Made by a program: the position numbers and the translations under genes
Part shown: in pieces, positions 1 to 6,776 of the stretch
Layout of the letters: each line of letters starts with the position of its first letter
Position numbering within the stretch: the stretch's first letter is position 1
Notes under the pieces: model-generated
Database searches by the model: none
What the model was told of the DNA's origin: nothing
The model's input: only the letters and a program-made list of their open reading frames with translations
DNA from: Sulfurimonas sp.
GTDB taxonomy: Bacteria > Campylobacterota > Campylobacteria > Campylobacterales > Sulfurimonadaceae
Assembly (NCBI GenBank): GCA_021107375.1
Contig: JAIOSY010000264.1
Location: 1-10,167, forward strand
Direction: 5' to 3'
Length of the DNA: 10,167 nt

Positions 1-705
1 TAAACCTTTTGGAGTATCTGGACACTCATCTTTAGAATCAAAAACACCATCTCCATCACTATCTTTATCTTCTACTACAACCACTTTTGGCTCTGGTTCT
101 GGTTCTGGCTCTGGTTTTACTACATAAATAGTTACCATTACACGATTTGACAAATCTATCCCATAACCAGTTTCCGTTGAAAATCCAAGATCTTCAGAAC
201 CTCTATGTTCAACAACTAAGATATCTTCACTGATATTATTATCTTTTAACCTTTTAGCTACATCAGAAGCAAAATCACTACTATTTTGTTGTGTTTGATT
301 TGCATCTTGAGAAGATCTAAACCAATTCTGTATCTTATTTGCATAAGTTTTAGAATCAACAGCAACCTCTTCCTGAATATCTGTTCTCTCACTCGCATGA
401 CCGATAACTGTAACTTTAATAGTCTCTCCACTACTAACATAATTCTTAATAGTTTTAACTACTTTGTTAAAATCAGATTGTGCATGAGTAGTTTTAAGAT
501 GATTAACATCAGTTGCACCAATATCAGTTGCATCCACACCACTAGCATCAAGTAAATCAAAGCGTTTAATCTCTTTGAAATCACCATACATAAACTGATC
601 TGAAACATTCAAATTTTTCCCATCCAAAGGGGAATAAGAATCATCATAAGTTCCAGCAAAAATTATCGTACTTACAAAAAGTAAACTTAATAAAGATTTT
701 TTCAT
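1..705 (-). CDS. OmpA-like secreted protein with TSP3-type calcium motif (3' end outside window)
   Basis: Partial gene: 235 codons are open from the ATG at 705 to the window edge. Residues 1-17 (MKKSLLSLLFVSTIIFA) look like a signal peptide cleaved before GTYDD. Residues about 75-196 resemble an OmpA C-terminal (peptidoglycan-binding) fold: a beta strand with VIGHASERTD (99-109), a helix with FASDVAKRLKDNNIS (145-159), and the closing strand with LSNRVMVTIYV (185-195), which parallels the usual NRRV strand. A PEPEPEPEP linker (198-206) follows, then a thrombospondin type 3-like calcium motif with DSDGDGVFDSKDECPDTP (215-232). In this family TSP3 motifs usually precede an OmpA domain, so a second, canonical one may follow outside the window. 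The start is preceded by AAGGAT inside the end of the TolC gene, and the two genes are 2 bases apart, so co-transcription is very likely. Expected role: outer-membrane or periplasmic anchoring beside the secretion channel (inference). Confidence 0.8.
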   Translation of the reverse strand, partial: MKKSLLSLLFVSTIIFAGTYDDSYSPLDGKNLNVSDQFMYGDFKEIKRFDLLDASGVDATDIGATDVNHLKTTHAQSDFNKVVKTIKNYVSSGETIKVTVIGHASERTDIQEEVAVDSKTYANKIQNWFRSSQDANQTQQNSSDFASDVAKRLKDNNISEDILVVEHRGSEDLGFSTETGYGIDLSNRVMVTIYVVKPEPEPEPEPKVVVVEDKDSDGDGVFDSKDECPDTPKGL

Positions 706-707
706 TT

Positions 708-2213
708 TTAATCCTTTTTACAGCCATATGGCATTATATTATTTTCTTTTAGTGAGTTATCACAAAGATCTATATTGTCAGCTATATTATCATTATCAAC
801 ATCCAATTCAACTGGATAAGTATCTAAAACTTCAAGTGAATTATCAGTATGTAAATTAACTTTAGATGTAAACTCATCAGCAGTTCCATTAATAGCAACA
901 ACAAGAAGTCCCATCGCATCTAAAATACGATACTGAGAAAACAACTGTTCATACTCTGCCGTAATAATTTGAGAACGAGCATTAATAACATCATTTTGTG
1001 CTGATAAAAGATCAAGCAATGATCTTCGACCCAAATCATACTCTTCTTTATATAACTCTAATGTTTTTTCAGAAAACTCACTATATGTTCTTAAGTCTTT
1101 AAGTTGTGCATCAAGCATATGATAAGCACTCCAAGATAAATCTAATCCTTCAATAACTTGTCTTTTAAGATCTCTTTGAATCTCTATCTCTTGATTTATT
1201 TTACTTACATGTTTTTGTACAGTAGCCTTATCTGAACCACCACGGAACAAATTGTAAGAGATTATTATACGAGCACGAAAACGATCATCAGGCTGATCAA
1301 AACCATTTAAATGTTCATCATGATCATTAAGAGTTTGACTAAGTTCTAAATCTACTTTAGGATAGTACTCTTTTTTACTTTGTTTCCAAAGTGCTTGCGC
1401 ACCTCTAATATTATAGCGACTAACTAAAAGAGATGGATTATTGTCTATTGAATACAATGCCGCTCTTTCTATACTCTCAGGCATATTTATATCTAAGTTT
1501 GGTTTAGTCATCTTTTCAACATCTGGCATACGACCTAAAATTCTTCTATATTTATACTCAGAATCAAGAGCATTGTTCTTTTGAACAGTTAAATTTGAGC
1601 GAGCTAACGACAATGCTGATTGAATCTTTTTAACTTCAGAATCTGTTGTTAAACCTGCTTCAAAAAGATCTTTTACCTTAGTATAAATACTCTCATTAAT
1701 CTGAACATTCTCTTGGGCAGTACCAACAAGTTCATTTGATCTTAATACATTTATATATGAACTCGTCATTTGAAATGCCATATCATTTGATTTTTCAAGA
1801 TAATTATAAGCAGCTGCTAAAATCCTAGCCTCTTCAAAATCAACTTTATTCGTAGTTGAAAAACCATCAAATAGATTTTGAGTAAAAGTTAAAGAACTTT
1901 CATAACTTCTATAATTAACATTATCTACATTATGATGAAAATCATCATTGTAATTACTCTCCGAAGTATCACCAGACTTAACATCGCCAGCCTGATTATA
2001 AGCGGCTGAAACTCTTAAATCTATACTAGGATAGTACTCAGATTCTACAATACTTAAATCCTGCTGAGTAGCCCTAAAATTTTTAAGCCTCTCTTGAATA
2101 ACTGGATTAGTATTTAATACCTCCACAACGCTTTGCTGTAATGAGTTAGCTGATATAACAGACGAAGATATAAAACCTGTTAATGCTAAACATATAAAAC
2201 TTTTTTTCAACAT
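708..2213 (-). CDS. TolC-family outer-membrane channel protein (type I secretion type) with TSP3-like C-terminal tail
   Basis: A 501-residue outer-membrane efflux/secretion channel subunit; trimers of this family form the outer-membrane exit duct of type I secretion systems. Residues 1-22 are a signal peptide (KK, hydrophobic core, SVISA). The internal duplication typical of TolC is visible: YYPSIDL (60-66) is matched by YYPKVDL (283-289), and NLFDGFS (113-119) by NLFRGGS (321-327). GLTTDSEV (187-194) and LGRRSLLDLL (394-403) are the equivalent helix turns. After the second repeat, about residue 440, comes an extension ending in a calcium-binding-like motif with D471, D473, D475, D479, D482 and C484, plus a second Cys at 498. 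That extension is not part of the core fold. The ATG at 2213 has AAGGAG 7 bases upstream. The gene lies 97 bases downstream of the response-regulator gene and directly upstream of the ompA-like gene. The nearby RTX adhesin is its most obvious substrate (inference). Confidence 0.93.
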   Translation of the reverse strand: MLKKSFICLALTGFISSSVISANSLQQSVVEVLNTNPVIQERLKNFRATQQDLSIVESEYYPSIDLRVSAAYNQAGDVKSGDTSESNYNDDFHHNVDNVNYRSYESSLTFTQNLFDGFSTTNKVDFEEARILAAAYNYLEKSNDMAFQMTSSYINVLRSNELVGTAQENVQINESIYTKVKDLFEAGLTTDSEVKKIQSALSLARSNLTVQKNNALDSEYKYRRILGRMPDVEKMTKPNLDINMPESIERAALYSIDNNPSLLVSRYNIRGAQALWKQSKKEYYPKVDLELSQTLNDHDEHLNGFDQPDDRFRARIIISYNLFRGGSDKATVQKHVSKINQEIEIQRDLKRQVIEGLDLSWSAYHMLDAQLKDLRTYSEFSEKTLELYKEEYDLGRRSLLDLLSAQNDVINARSQIITAEYEQLFSQYRILDAMGLLVVAINGTADEFTSKVNLHTDNSLEVLDTYPVELDVDNDNIADNIDLCDNSLKENNIMPYGCKKD

Positions 2214-2314
2214 TTAATCGCTCCTTAACCACTCTTTCAATTGATATTTTATGTTCTTACTACTATTGTATCTTACAATAATGAGTTAATAGTGAGTTTT
2301 AATATTTATATCAT
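2214..2314 (-). promoter_or_regulatory. Candidate promoter and operator for tolC-ompA
   Basis: This gap separates the response-regulator stop from the tolC start. On the minus strand a -10-like TACAAT occurs at 2270-2265. No good -35 box is found 17 bases upstream. Instead two copies of TGAGTT (plus strand 2282-2287 and 2293-2298; AACTCA on the minus strand) cover that area with an exact 11-base period. One-turn-spaced direct repeats over the -35 are the usual binding arrangement of OmpR/PhoB-type activators. The -10 box is also half of a TATTGTA-TCT-TACAATA dyad at 2264-2280. The AAGGAG ribosome site at 2226-2221 closes the region. No transcript data support this, so the promoter remains a prediction. 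Confidence 0.4.
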
Positions 2315-2998
2315 CTAAAACTTATATCCTACACCAAAAATATTCTTTATTGTGTCTTTTGGTAATTTTTTTCTTATATTTTTAATTATTGTTTTTAGTG
2401 GATTTAATTTATTATCTTCTGAATTTTCCCAAACATCATCTATTATCTCTTCATAAGTGAAAACGATATTCGGATTTAAAAGTAATAATTTAATAATCTG
2501 TTTCTCTTTATTTGTAAATAAAACTTCCACACCATTATGGAGCATCTCTTCATTAGTATAACTCCATACAAATTCATCTTCTAAATTTATAACTTTTTTT
2601 GATTTAACATCAAATTTTGAAAATTCCAATACTGCTAAATCAAGTGCCTTTTTCAATTCATCTCTTGATATTGGTTTTATAAGGTATTTAACTAACTTTA
2701 ACTCTACTGCCTCTAGTAAATAATTTGTATTCGAGTAAGCAGTAAGCATTATTACTTTGGTATTTTGATCATTTTCTCTTATTCGTTTTACTAAATCCAA
2801 TCCATTTAGTTTTGGTAAATTTATATCAACAATCATTATATTAGGCTTTTTATTTTTATATATACTATATCCCTCTTCACCATCTACAGCTTCATATACA
2901 TTTAAAAAATGTCTTTTTAAATATTTAGTATAATTATCTCGTATCTCTTTTTCATCTTCTACAAATAAAATACTATACGGCTTCTGCTTATTGTCCAT
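2315..2998 (-). CDS. OmpR/PhoB-family response regulator
   Basis: A 227-residue two-component response regulator. The N-terminal receiver domain (about 8-125) has the acidic pair E14/D15, phosphoacceptor D58 (IVDINLPKLNG), T86 (MLTAY) and K108 with the following Pro (LIKPI), so all catalytic positions are present. The C-terminal half (about 150-227) is a winged-helix DNA-binding domain: LFTNKEKQIIKLLLLN at its start, a VFTYEEIIDDVW helix, a recognition helix around NPLKTIIKNIRKKL, and the closing FGVGYKF wing. The length is normal for the family. The ATG at 2998 lies inside the end of the upstream kinase gene (11-base overlap) with AAGGT ahead of it, so kinase and regulator are translationally coupled and almost certainly cognate. 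Likely targets are its own operon and the tolC-ompA genes just downstream (inference from position and the direct repeats there). Confidence 0.95.
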   Translation of the reverse strand: MDNKQKPYSILFVEDEKEIRDNYTKYLKRHFLNVYEAVDGEEGYSIYKNKKPNIMIVDINLPKLNGLDLVKRIRENDQNTKVIMLTAYSNTNYLLEAVELKLVKYLIKPISRDELKKALDLAVLEFSKFDVKSKKVINLEDEFVWSYTNEEMLHNGVEVLFTNKEKQIIKLLLLNPNIVFTYEEIIDDVWENSEDNKLNPLKTIIKNIRKKLPKDTIKNIFGVGYKF

Positions 2999-5339
2999 CT
3001 TCTACCTTTAATTTTATTATAAAACAAACCCCTGTTGATTTGTTTTGTAAACTCAATTCTCCACCCAAACTATCTTCAATAATAATTTTAGCTATATACA
3101 AACCAAGTCCTGTTCCTTGTGTCTTATGTTTTGTCGTATAATATGGTTCAAATATTTTATCTTCTATCTCCTTACTCATACCACCTGCATTATCACATAT
3201 TCGTATATAGTTATAATTATCTATTTTTTCTACTTCTATTTTTATTTTAGAGGATTTTTTATTATTTGTTTGTATTGCATCTATAGCATTGTTTAATATA
3301 ATTAAAAAAACTTGTTGTAACTCATTTGGATAAGCAAAACATTTATGCTCTGTTTTGATTCCTAATGAAATTTTTATATCATTAGATTTTAATTTTGTAT
3401 CTAACACCTCAATAGCTTTATCCAAAATATCTTCAATTATAAAATCATATTTTATTTTATTTTCATCAAAAAAGTTTTTAAAATCGTTAATTGTATTTGA
3501 CATATATTTTGTTAATGATTCTATCTCAAGTAACTTTTCTTCTATAACCTCATTTTTAATCCCTTTTTCCTCAAGAGTATCATCAATTATAAGTACTGCA
3601 GAGTTTACCTGAGAAAGTGGCTGTCTCCATTGATGTGTAATATTTTCAATCATCTCACCCATCGCTGCAAGTTTACTTTGATGAAAAATCATTTTATCTT
3701 TATCTCTTGATTTTTCAAGTTCATCCTGAACTCTTTTTATTAATTTTTTATTTTGTTTTTGTATATTATATTGTCTAAAAATAATTACTAAAACAATTAT
3801 TAAAACTATAATTATTAATTTCCAAAACATTGAATAATCGAACTGTTTCTCATATTTTGTAGAGAAATATTTTTCTAAAATAGTTTGTTCTTGTTCATCA
3901 CTTATATTATTTACAACTTTTTGCAAAATATTATAGAGTCTTATATTATTTTTAGCTACACCAAGACCTAATTCTAATTTATCATCAAAATATGCACTAA
4001 TTTTAAAATTAGAATATGTTCCATTATGATACGCATAATCTATTGCTACAGAACTATCTGCACAACCAAAAACTTCACCATCTTCAACTTTTTTTAATCC
4101 TTCATCTATATCTCTAACCTTAATTAGATTAATATTTGGATATTTATTACTAATATAGTTTGATAAAAAATGACCTTTTACGACAGCTACAGATGCACCA
4201 TCAAGAGTTCTAAAATCTATAATACTTTTTTTATCGGCTAAAGTAATCATAACTAAGGATAATTCTAAAAATGAATCTGTAAACTTTATCTGTTGCTTTA
4301 ACTCTTTAATTGGACTAGATAAAGATAATATATCACATTTTTTTTGTTGCATAGCCTCTAAGGAACCACTCCAACTTTTAGTTTTAAATATCTTTACATC
4401 TACTCCTAGTTTTTCTTCAAAAAGTTTCCAATAATCAGAAGCAATTCCCACATGCCGAGAATCTATTATCGCTTCGATTGGCATAGAGTTTGGATCTACA
4501 CATATTTTTAAACTTTTTAATGATTTAATATATTTTAAATCATTATCACTAAGAACATAATTTTCAAATCTTTTTTGTGAAAAAAACCATTTATTTTTAA
4601 GATGTATTAACTTATCTTTACCAATATACTCTAAAGATTTATTTATGATACTTATAGCTTCTTGCCAATCTTTTCTTACTCCAAATACAAAATCTAATTT
4701 CTCATCAAGATTAGCAACATTTTTAAGATTGGTATATCCAAGTTCATGTGCGAGATAATAAACTAAATTACTTCCAAACATCACATCAGCTTGATTAGTT
4801 GCAACAGCTTTTATAACATCCTCTATGGTATCATATTTTATTATAATTGAACTCTTAAACTTATTTGCTATTTTGACATCAACTAAATTATTTTTATAAA
4901 CAGCTATCATTTTTGTATCTAAATCTTTAATAGAATCTATATCTTTTGGATTTTCTTTTGTTGTGATTATCATCTTTTGCATACTAATATATACATCAGA
5001 AAAGTTTAAATACTTTTTTTTATCTTCCATAGCCTCACAAGTAACAAGACCATCTATCTCTCCTTTTTTAGATAATTCTTGTATCACTGAATAATCCACA
5101 GCTTTTAACTTAAAATTTGCTCCACTTAGCTCGTTTATCAGATTTAATAGATCATTATTATAACCACTAATATTCCATCTTTCTTTTATACCTAAAACAA
5201 TTTTTGGATGTTTTTTTATAAATTTTATTTCAGAATCTGTGAGATTTAATAAACTTTCTTGATTAGCAATTAATGTAAGACTAACAAAAGTACTTACAAA
5301 TACCAACAAAAATAATATTTTATTTAAAGTATTAAGCAA
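2988..5339 (-). CDS. BvgS-like sensor histidine kinase with tandem periplasmic solute-binding domains
   Basis: A 783-residue membrane sensor kinase. Residues 1-26 are a signal or first membrane segment. Two SBP_bac_3-type Venus-flytrap domains follow, about 45-253 and 276-495, each ending in a long helix. The single clear inner-membrane span is 504-521. A charged, probably coiled-coil linker (522-555) leads to the dimerisation helix with phosphoacceptor H569 in ITHQWRQPLSQ. The ATPase domain shows N box ILNNAIDAI (N683/N684), G1 box DNAGG (716-720) and G2 box GTGLGL (742-747). No HAMP, PAS or receiver domain is present. The start is TTG at 5339: no ATG or GTG occurs in frame before the upstream TAA at 5376-5378, and AGGTGG lies about 10 bases ahead. 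Domain 1 is short where the family normally has its PPF...G ligand loop, and neither domain keeps the Arg that usually grips an amino-acid carboxylate, so the ligand is unknown. Confidence 0.94.
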   Translation of the reverse strand: MLNTLNKILFLLVFVSTFVSLTLIANQESLLNLTDSEIKFIKKHPKIVLGIKERWNISGYNNDLLNLINELSGANFKLKAVDYSVIQELSKKGEIDGLVTCEAMEDKKKYLNFSDVYISMQKMIITTKENPKDIDSIKDLDTKMIAVYKNNLVDVKIANKFKSSIIIKYDTIEDVIKAVATNQADVMFGSNLVYYLAHELGYTNLKNVANLDEKLDFVFGVRKDWQEAISIINKSLEYIGKDKLIHLKNKWFFSQKRFENYVLSDNDLKYIKSLKSLKICVDPNSMPIEAIIDSRHVGIASDYWKLFEEKLGVDVKIFKTKSWSGSLEAMQQKKCDILSLSSPIKELKQQIKFTDSFLELSLVMITLADKKSIIDFRTLDGASVAVVKGHFLSNYISNKYPNINLIKVRDIDEGLKKVEDGEVFGCADSSVAIDYAYHNGTYSNFKISAYFDDKLELGLGVAKNNIRLYNILQKVVNNISDEQEQTILEKYFSTKYEKQFDYSMFWKLIIIVLIIVLVIIFRQYNIQKQNKKLIKRVQDELEKSRDKDKMIFHQSKLAAMGEMIENITHQWRQPLSQVNSAVLIIDDTLEEKGIKNEVIEEKLLEIESLTKYMSNTINDFKNFFDENKIKYDFIIEDILDKAIEVLDTKLKSNDIKISLGIKTEHKCFAYPNELQQVFLIILNNAIDAIQTNNKKSSKIKIEVEKIDNYNYIRICDNAGGMSKEIEDKIFEPYYTTKHKTQGTGLGLYIAKIIIEDSLGGELSLQNKSTGVCFIIKLKVEDGQ

Positions 5340-5435
5340 GATTAGAACACCACCTATTTTTATCTTGTTATTATTTTAACATTATTTAAGCAAAAAAGTT
5401 TTACAATATACTAAATAGTGGGGAGGAAGTACATC
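5340..5435. promoter_or_regulatory. Divergent promoter region between kinase gene and plus-strand small gene
   Basis: This AT-rich gap must hold both outward promoters. For the plus-strand gene, TACAAT (5402-5407) and TATACT (5407-5412) are overlapping -10 candidates. The leader would then be only about 15-22 bases long and start right at the ribosome site. For the kinase gene the best -10 on the minus strand is TAAAAT (5378-5373), giving a leader near 27 bases. Neither has a convincing -35, which is common for housekeeping promoters in Campylobacterota. A TTTAA core is repeated with a 10-base period (5375-5379, 5385-5389). The boxes are sequence guesses only. Confidence 0.35.
5421..5429 (+). 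promoter_or_regulatory. Strong ribosome binding site that fixes the start at 5436
   Basis: The bases GGGAGGAAG form the strongest Shine-Dalgarno sequence in the window. They sit 6-9 bases before the ATG at 5436. A GTG at 5418 is in the same frame, but it lies immediately upstream of and adjacent to this site, where a ribosome bound here could not start. The ATG at 5436 is therefore the start. Confidence 0.75.
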
Positions 5436-5909
5436 ATGTTTGTATCATCGTATAGTACATATGTCCCAACAAACACTTCTGATAAAGTTGCTAAACAGAA
5501 AGTTTATAAAGCAGATGATAAGCTTAAGGCTTTTGACTCTGCACTCAAAGAAGATACATCAAATATTGATTTTAAAAAATCTAATCTTCCTGTTGATTAC
5601 ATATCAAAAAAACAAGTATTACATAATAAACAACAATTAAATATAGTAGAAAATAGTTCTCAAAGAAAAACGAAAAACCTTACAAAAAAATTTGATTTAC
5701 AAAACTCTTTAATCAATGCAGACAGCGCTTATAAAAGTAACCTCAAAATGTTTTCTTTACTTAAAAAGCCACATGCCACAATTGACCAAACTCCAAATAT
5801 ACAAAACACTCTACCAAAAGAGCCGATGGATATTAAAGAGTTAAATATGCGTCATATTATGGTAAATACTTACATCGCTAATGATAACTACTACAAAGTA
5901 ACTGCCTAA
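5436..5909 (+). CDS. Conserved-looking small lysine-rich protein of unknown function
   Basis: A 157-residue protein that I do not recognise. It begins MFVSSYSTYV and ends NTYIANDNYYKVTA. It has no signal peptide, membrane span, cysteine or tryptophan, and is rich in Lys, Asn, Ser and Gln, so it is probably cytoplasmic and partly disordered. The tyrosine-rich ends look more ordered than the polar, lysine-rich middle. The start choice rests on the GGAGG site at 5422-5426; an in-frame GTG at 5418 would add six residues and is rejected. It is the only plus-strand gene here, divergent from the sensor kinase and convergent with ymdB, with overlapping stop codons. A real gene is supported by the strong ribosome site, the uninterrupted frame filling the gap exactly, and the lack of a competing frame. 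Function cannot be given; a link to the adjacent regulatory genes is only positional. Confidence 0.75.
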   Translation: MFVSSYSTYVPTNTSDKVAKQKVYKADDKLKAFDSALKEDTSNIDFKKSNLPVDYISKKQVLHNKQQLNIVENSSQRKTKNLTKKFDLQNSLINADSAYKSNLKMFSLLKKPHATIDQTPNIQNTLPKEPMDIKELNMRHIMVNTYIANDNYYKVTA

Positions 5910-6715
5910 TCCTCTATCCAAGCATCAGTTTTAATAACTACTCCATTATCAAACTGTTTTAATTTAAAGGCATTTGAACATTTTCCATCGTTAAAATCCA
6001 TAACTGCTACTTGAAGAATTTTTTTACATTTTTTAGGAATATCAAAATGTCCTTTCATTCCAGTTAAGAACTGTTTTAGTGGGACTTTTTCATCCATACC
6101 AATTACATTATCTCTACATCCAGTTAAACCTATATCACTCAAATAAGCGGTACCATTTACAATCTGGAAATCATCAGTAGATACATGAGTATGAGTTCCA
6201 ACGATACCACTAACTTCTCCTTGAAGAAGCATCATCATAGCTCTTTTTTCACTTGTAACCTCAGCATGAAAATCTATAAAAATATTTTTCACACCTGTAT
6301 CTTTTAACTCTTGGCATGTGGACTTTGCACATCTAAAAGCATTATCAACTATCGGCATAGAGTAATGCCCCATAAGATTTAAAACAGCCAGTTTTTCTCC
6401 ACAAACATCATAAATCTTACAACCAGTTCCAGGAACTCCCTCAGGATAATTATGGGGGCGAAGAAGTTCATGTGTTTCAAACAAAGGGATAATATCTTTT
6501 TTATCCCAAGTATGATTTCCACCACTCATAACATCAATCCCATATGCCAAGAGTTCATTTGCATTTTTAACAGTCAAACCAAAACCATGAGAAGCATTTT
6601 CATAATTTACAATCACAAAATCAATCTCATACTCTTCTCTAATTTGTGGCAAATATGTTTTAATCATATCCCGACCAGGACGACCTACTACATCACCTAT
6701 AAAAGCTATTCGCAT
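5906..6715 (-). CDS. ymdB: YmdB-family metallophosphoesterase (TIGR00282 type)
   Basis: A 269-residue cytoplasmic enzyme of the YmdB/DR1281 calcineurin-like family. The Bacillus subtilis member is a di-metal phosphodiesterase that cleaves cyclic nucleotides and affects the choice between biofilm and motility. All expected active-site residues are visible at the family's positions: D8 (FIGDVVGRPGR), E39 and N40 (VNYENASHGFG), N67 and catalytic H68 (SGGNHTWD), H150 (IDFHAE), and H175 and H177 (GTHTHV). Residue 38 is Tyr where many homologues have Gly. The length is typical. The ATG at 6715 is preceded by AAGGT. It is downstream of the adhesin gene on the same strand, but a palindrome and a plausible promoter lie between, so it may be transcribed separately. 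Its TAG overlaps the TAA of the convergent small gene. The in vivo substrate in this organism is not known. Confidence 0.95.
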   Translation of the reverse strand: MRIAFIGDVVGRPGRDMIKTYLPQIREEYEIDFVIVNYENASHGFGLTVKNANELLAYGIDVMSGGNHTWDKKDIIPLFETHELLRPHNYPEGVPGTGCKIYDVCGEKLAVLNLMGHYSMPIVDNAFRCAKSTCQELKDTGVKNIFIDFHAEVTSEKRAMMMLLQGEVSGIVGTHTHVSTDDFQIVNGTAYLSDIGLTGCRDNVIGMDEKVPLKQFLTGMKGHFDIPKKCKKILQVAVMDFNDGKCSNAFKLKQFDNGVVIKTDAWIED

Positions 6716-6776
6716 TTTCTACCTTGAAAATTTTTTGTAATTGTATCAAAATATTGTTGTGGTTTTTTCTTTCTAG
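6716..6776 (-). promoter_or_regulatory. Candidate extended -10 promoter for ymdB
   Basis: On the minus strand TGATACAAT (6748-6740) fits an extended -10 element, TG-N-TACAAT. A T/A-rich stretch but no -35 consensus lies upstream. The start of transcription would be near 6733, leaving a leader of about 18 bases with AAGGT before the ATG. This is a sequence prediction only. Confidence 0.4.

Noticed and set aside
258..555. Open frames on both strands inside the ompA-like gene
   Set aside because: They overlap a well-supported gene with signal peptide, domain signatures and ribosome site, and their products have the skewed composition of shadow frames.
3355..3612. Plus-strand frame opposite the kinase dimerisation/ATPase region
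   Set aside because: It is antisense to conserved kinase motifs, has no ribosome site and a product with no recognisable features.
5418..5435. GTG at 5418 as the start of the plus-strand gene (163 residues)
   Set aside because: The GTG abuts the GGGAGGAAG ribosome site, which is correctly spaced for the ATG at 5436 and cannot serve a start upstream of it.
5440..5640. Second plus-strand frame within the small lysine-rich gene
   Set aside because: It has no ribosome site of its own, the longer frame has the better start, and its Ile/Leu/Lys-rich composition is typical of a shifted frame in AT-rich DNA.
6452..6727. Plus-strand frame opposite the start of ymdB
   Set aside because: It is antisense to the conserved metal-site region of ymdB and without a ribosome site.
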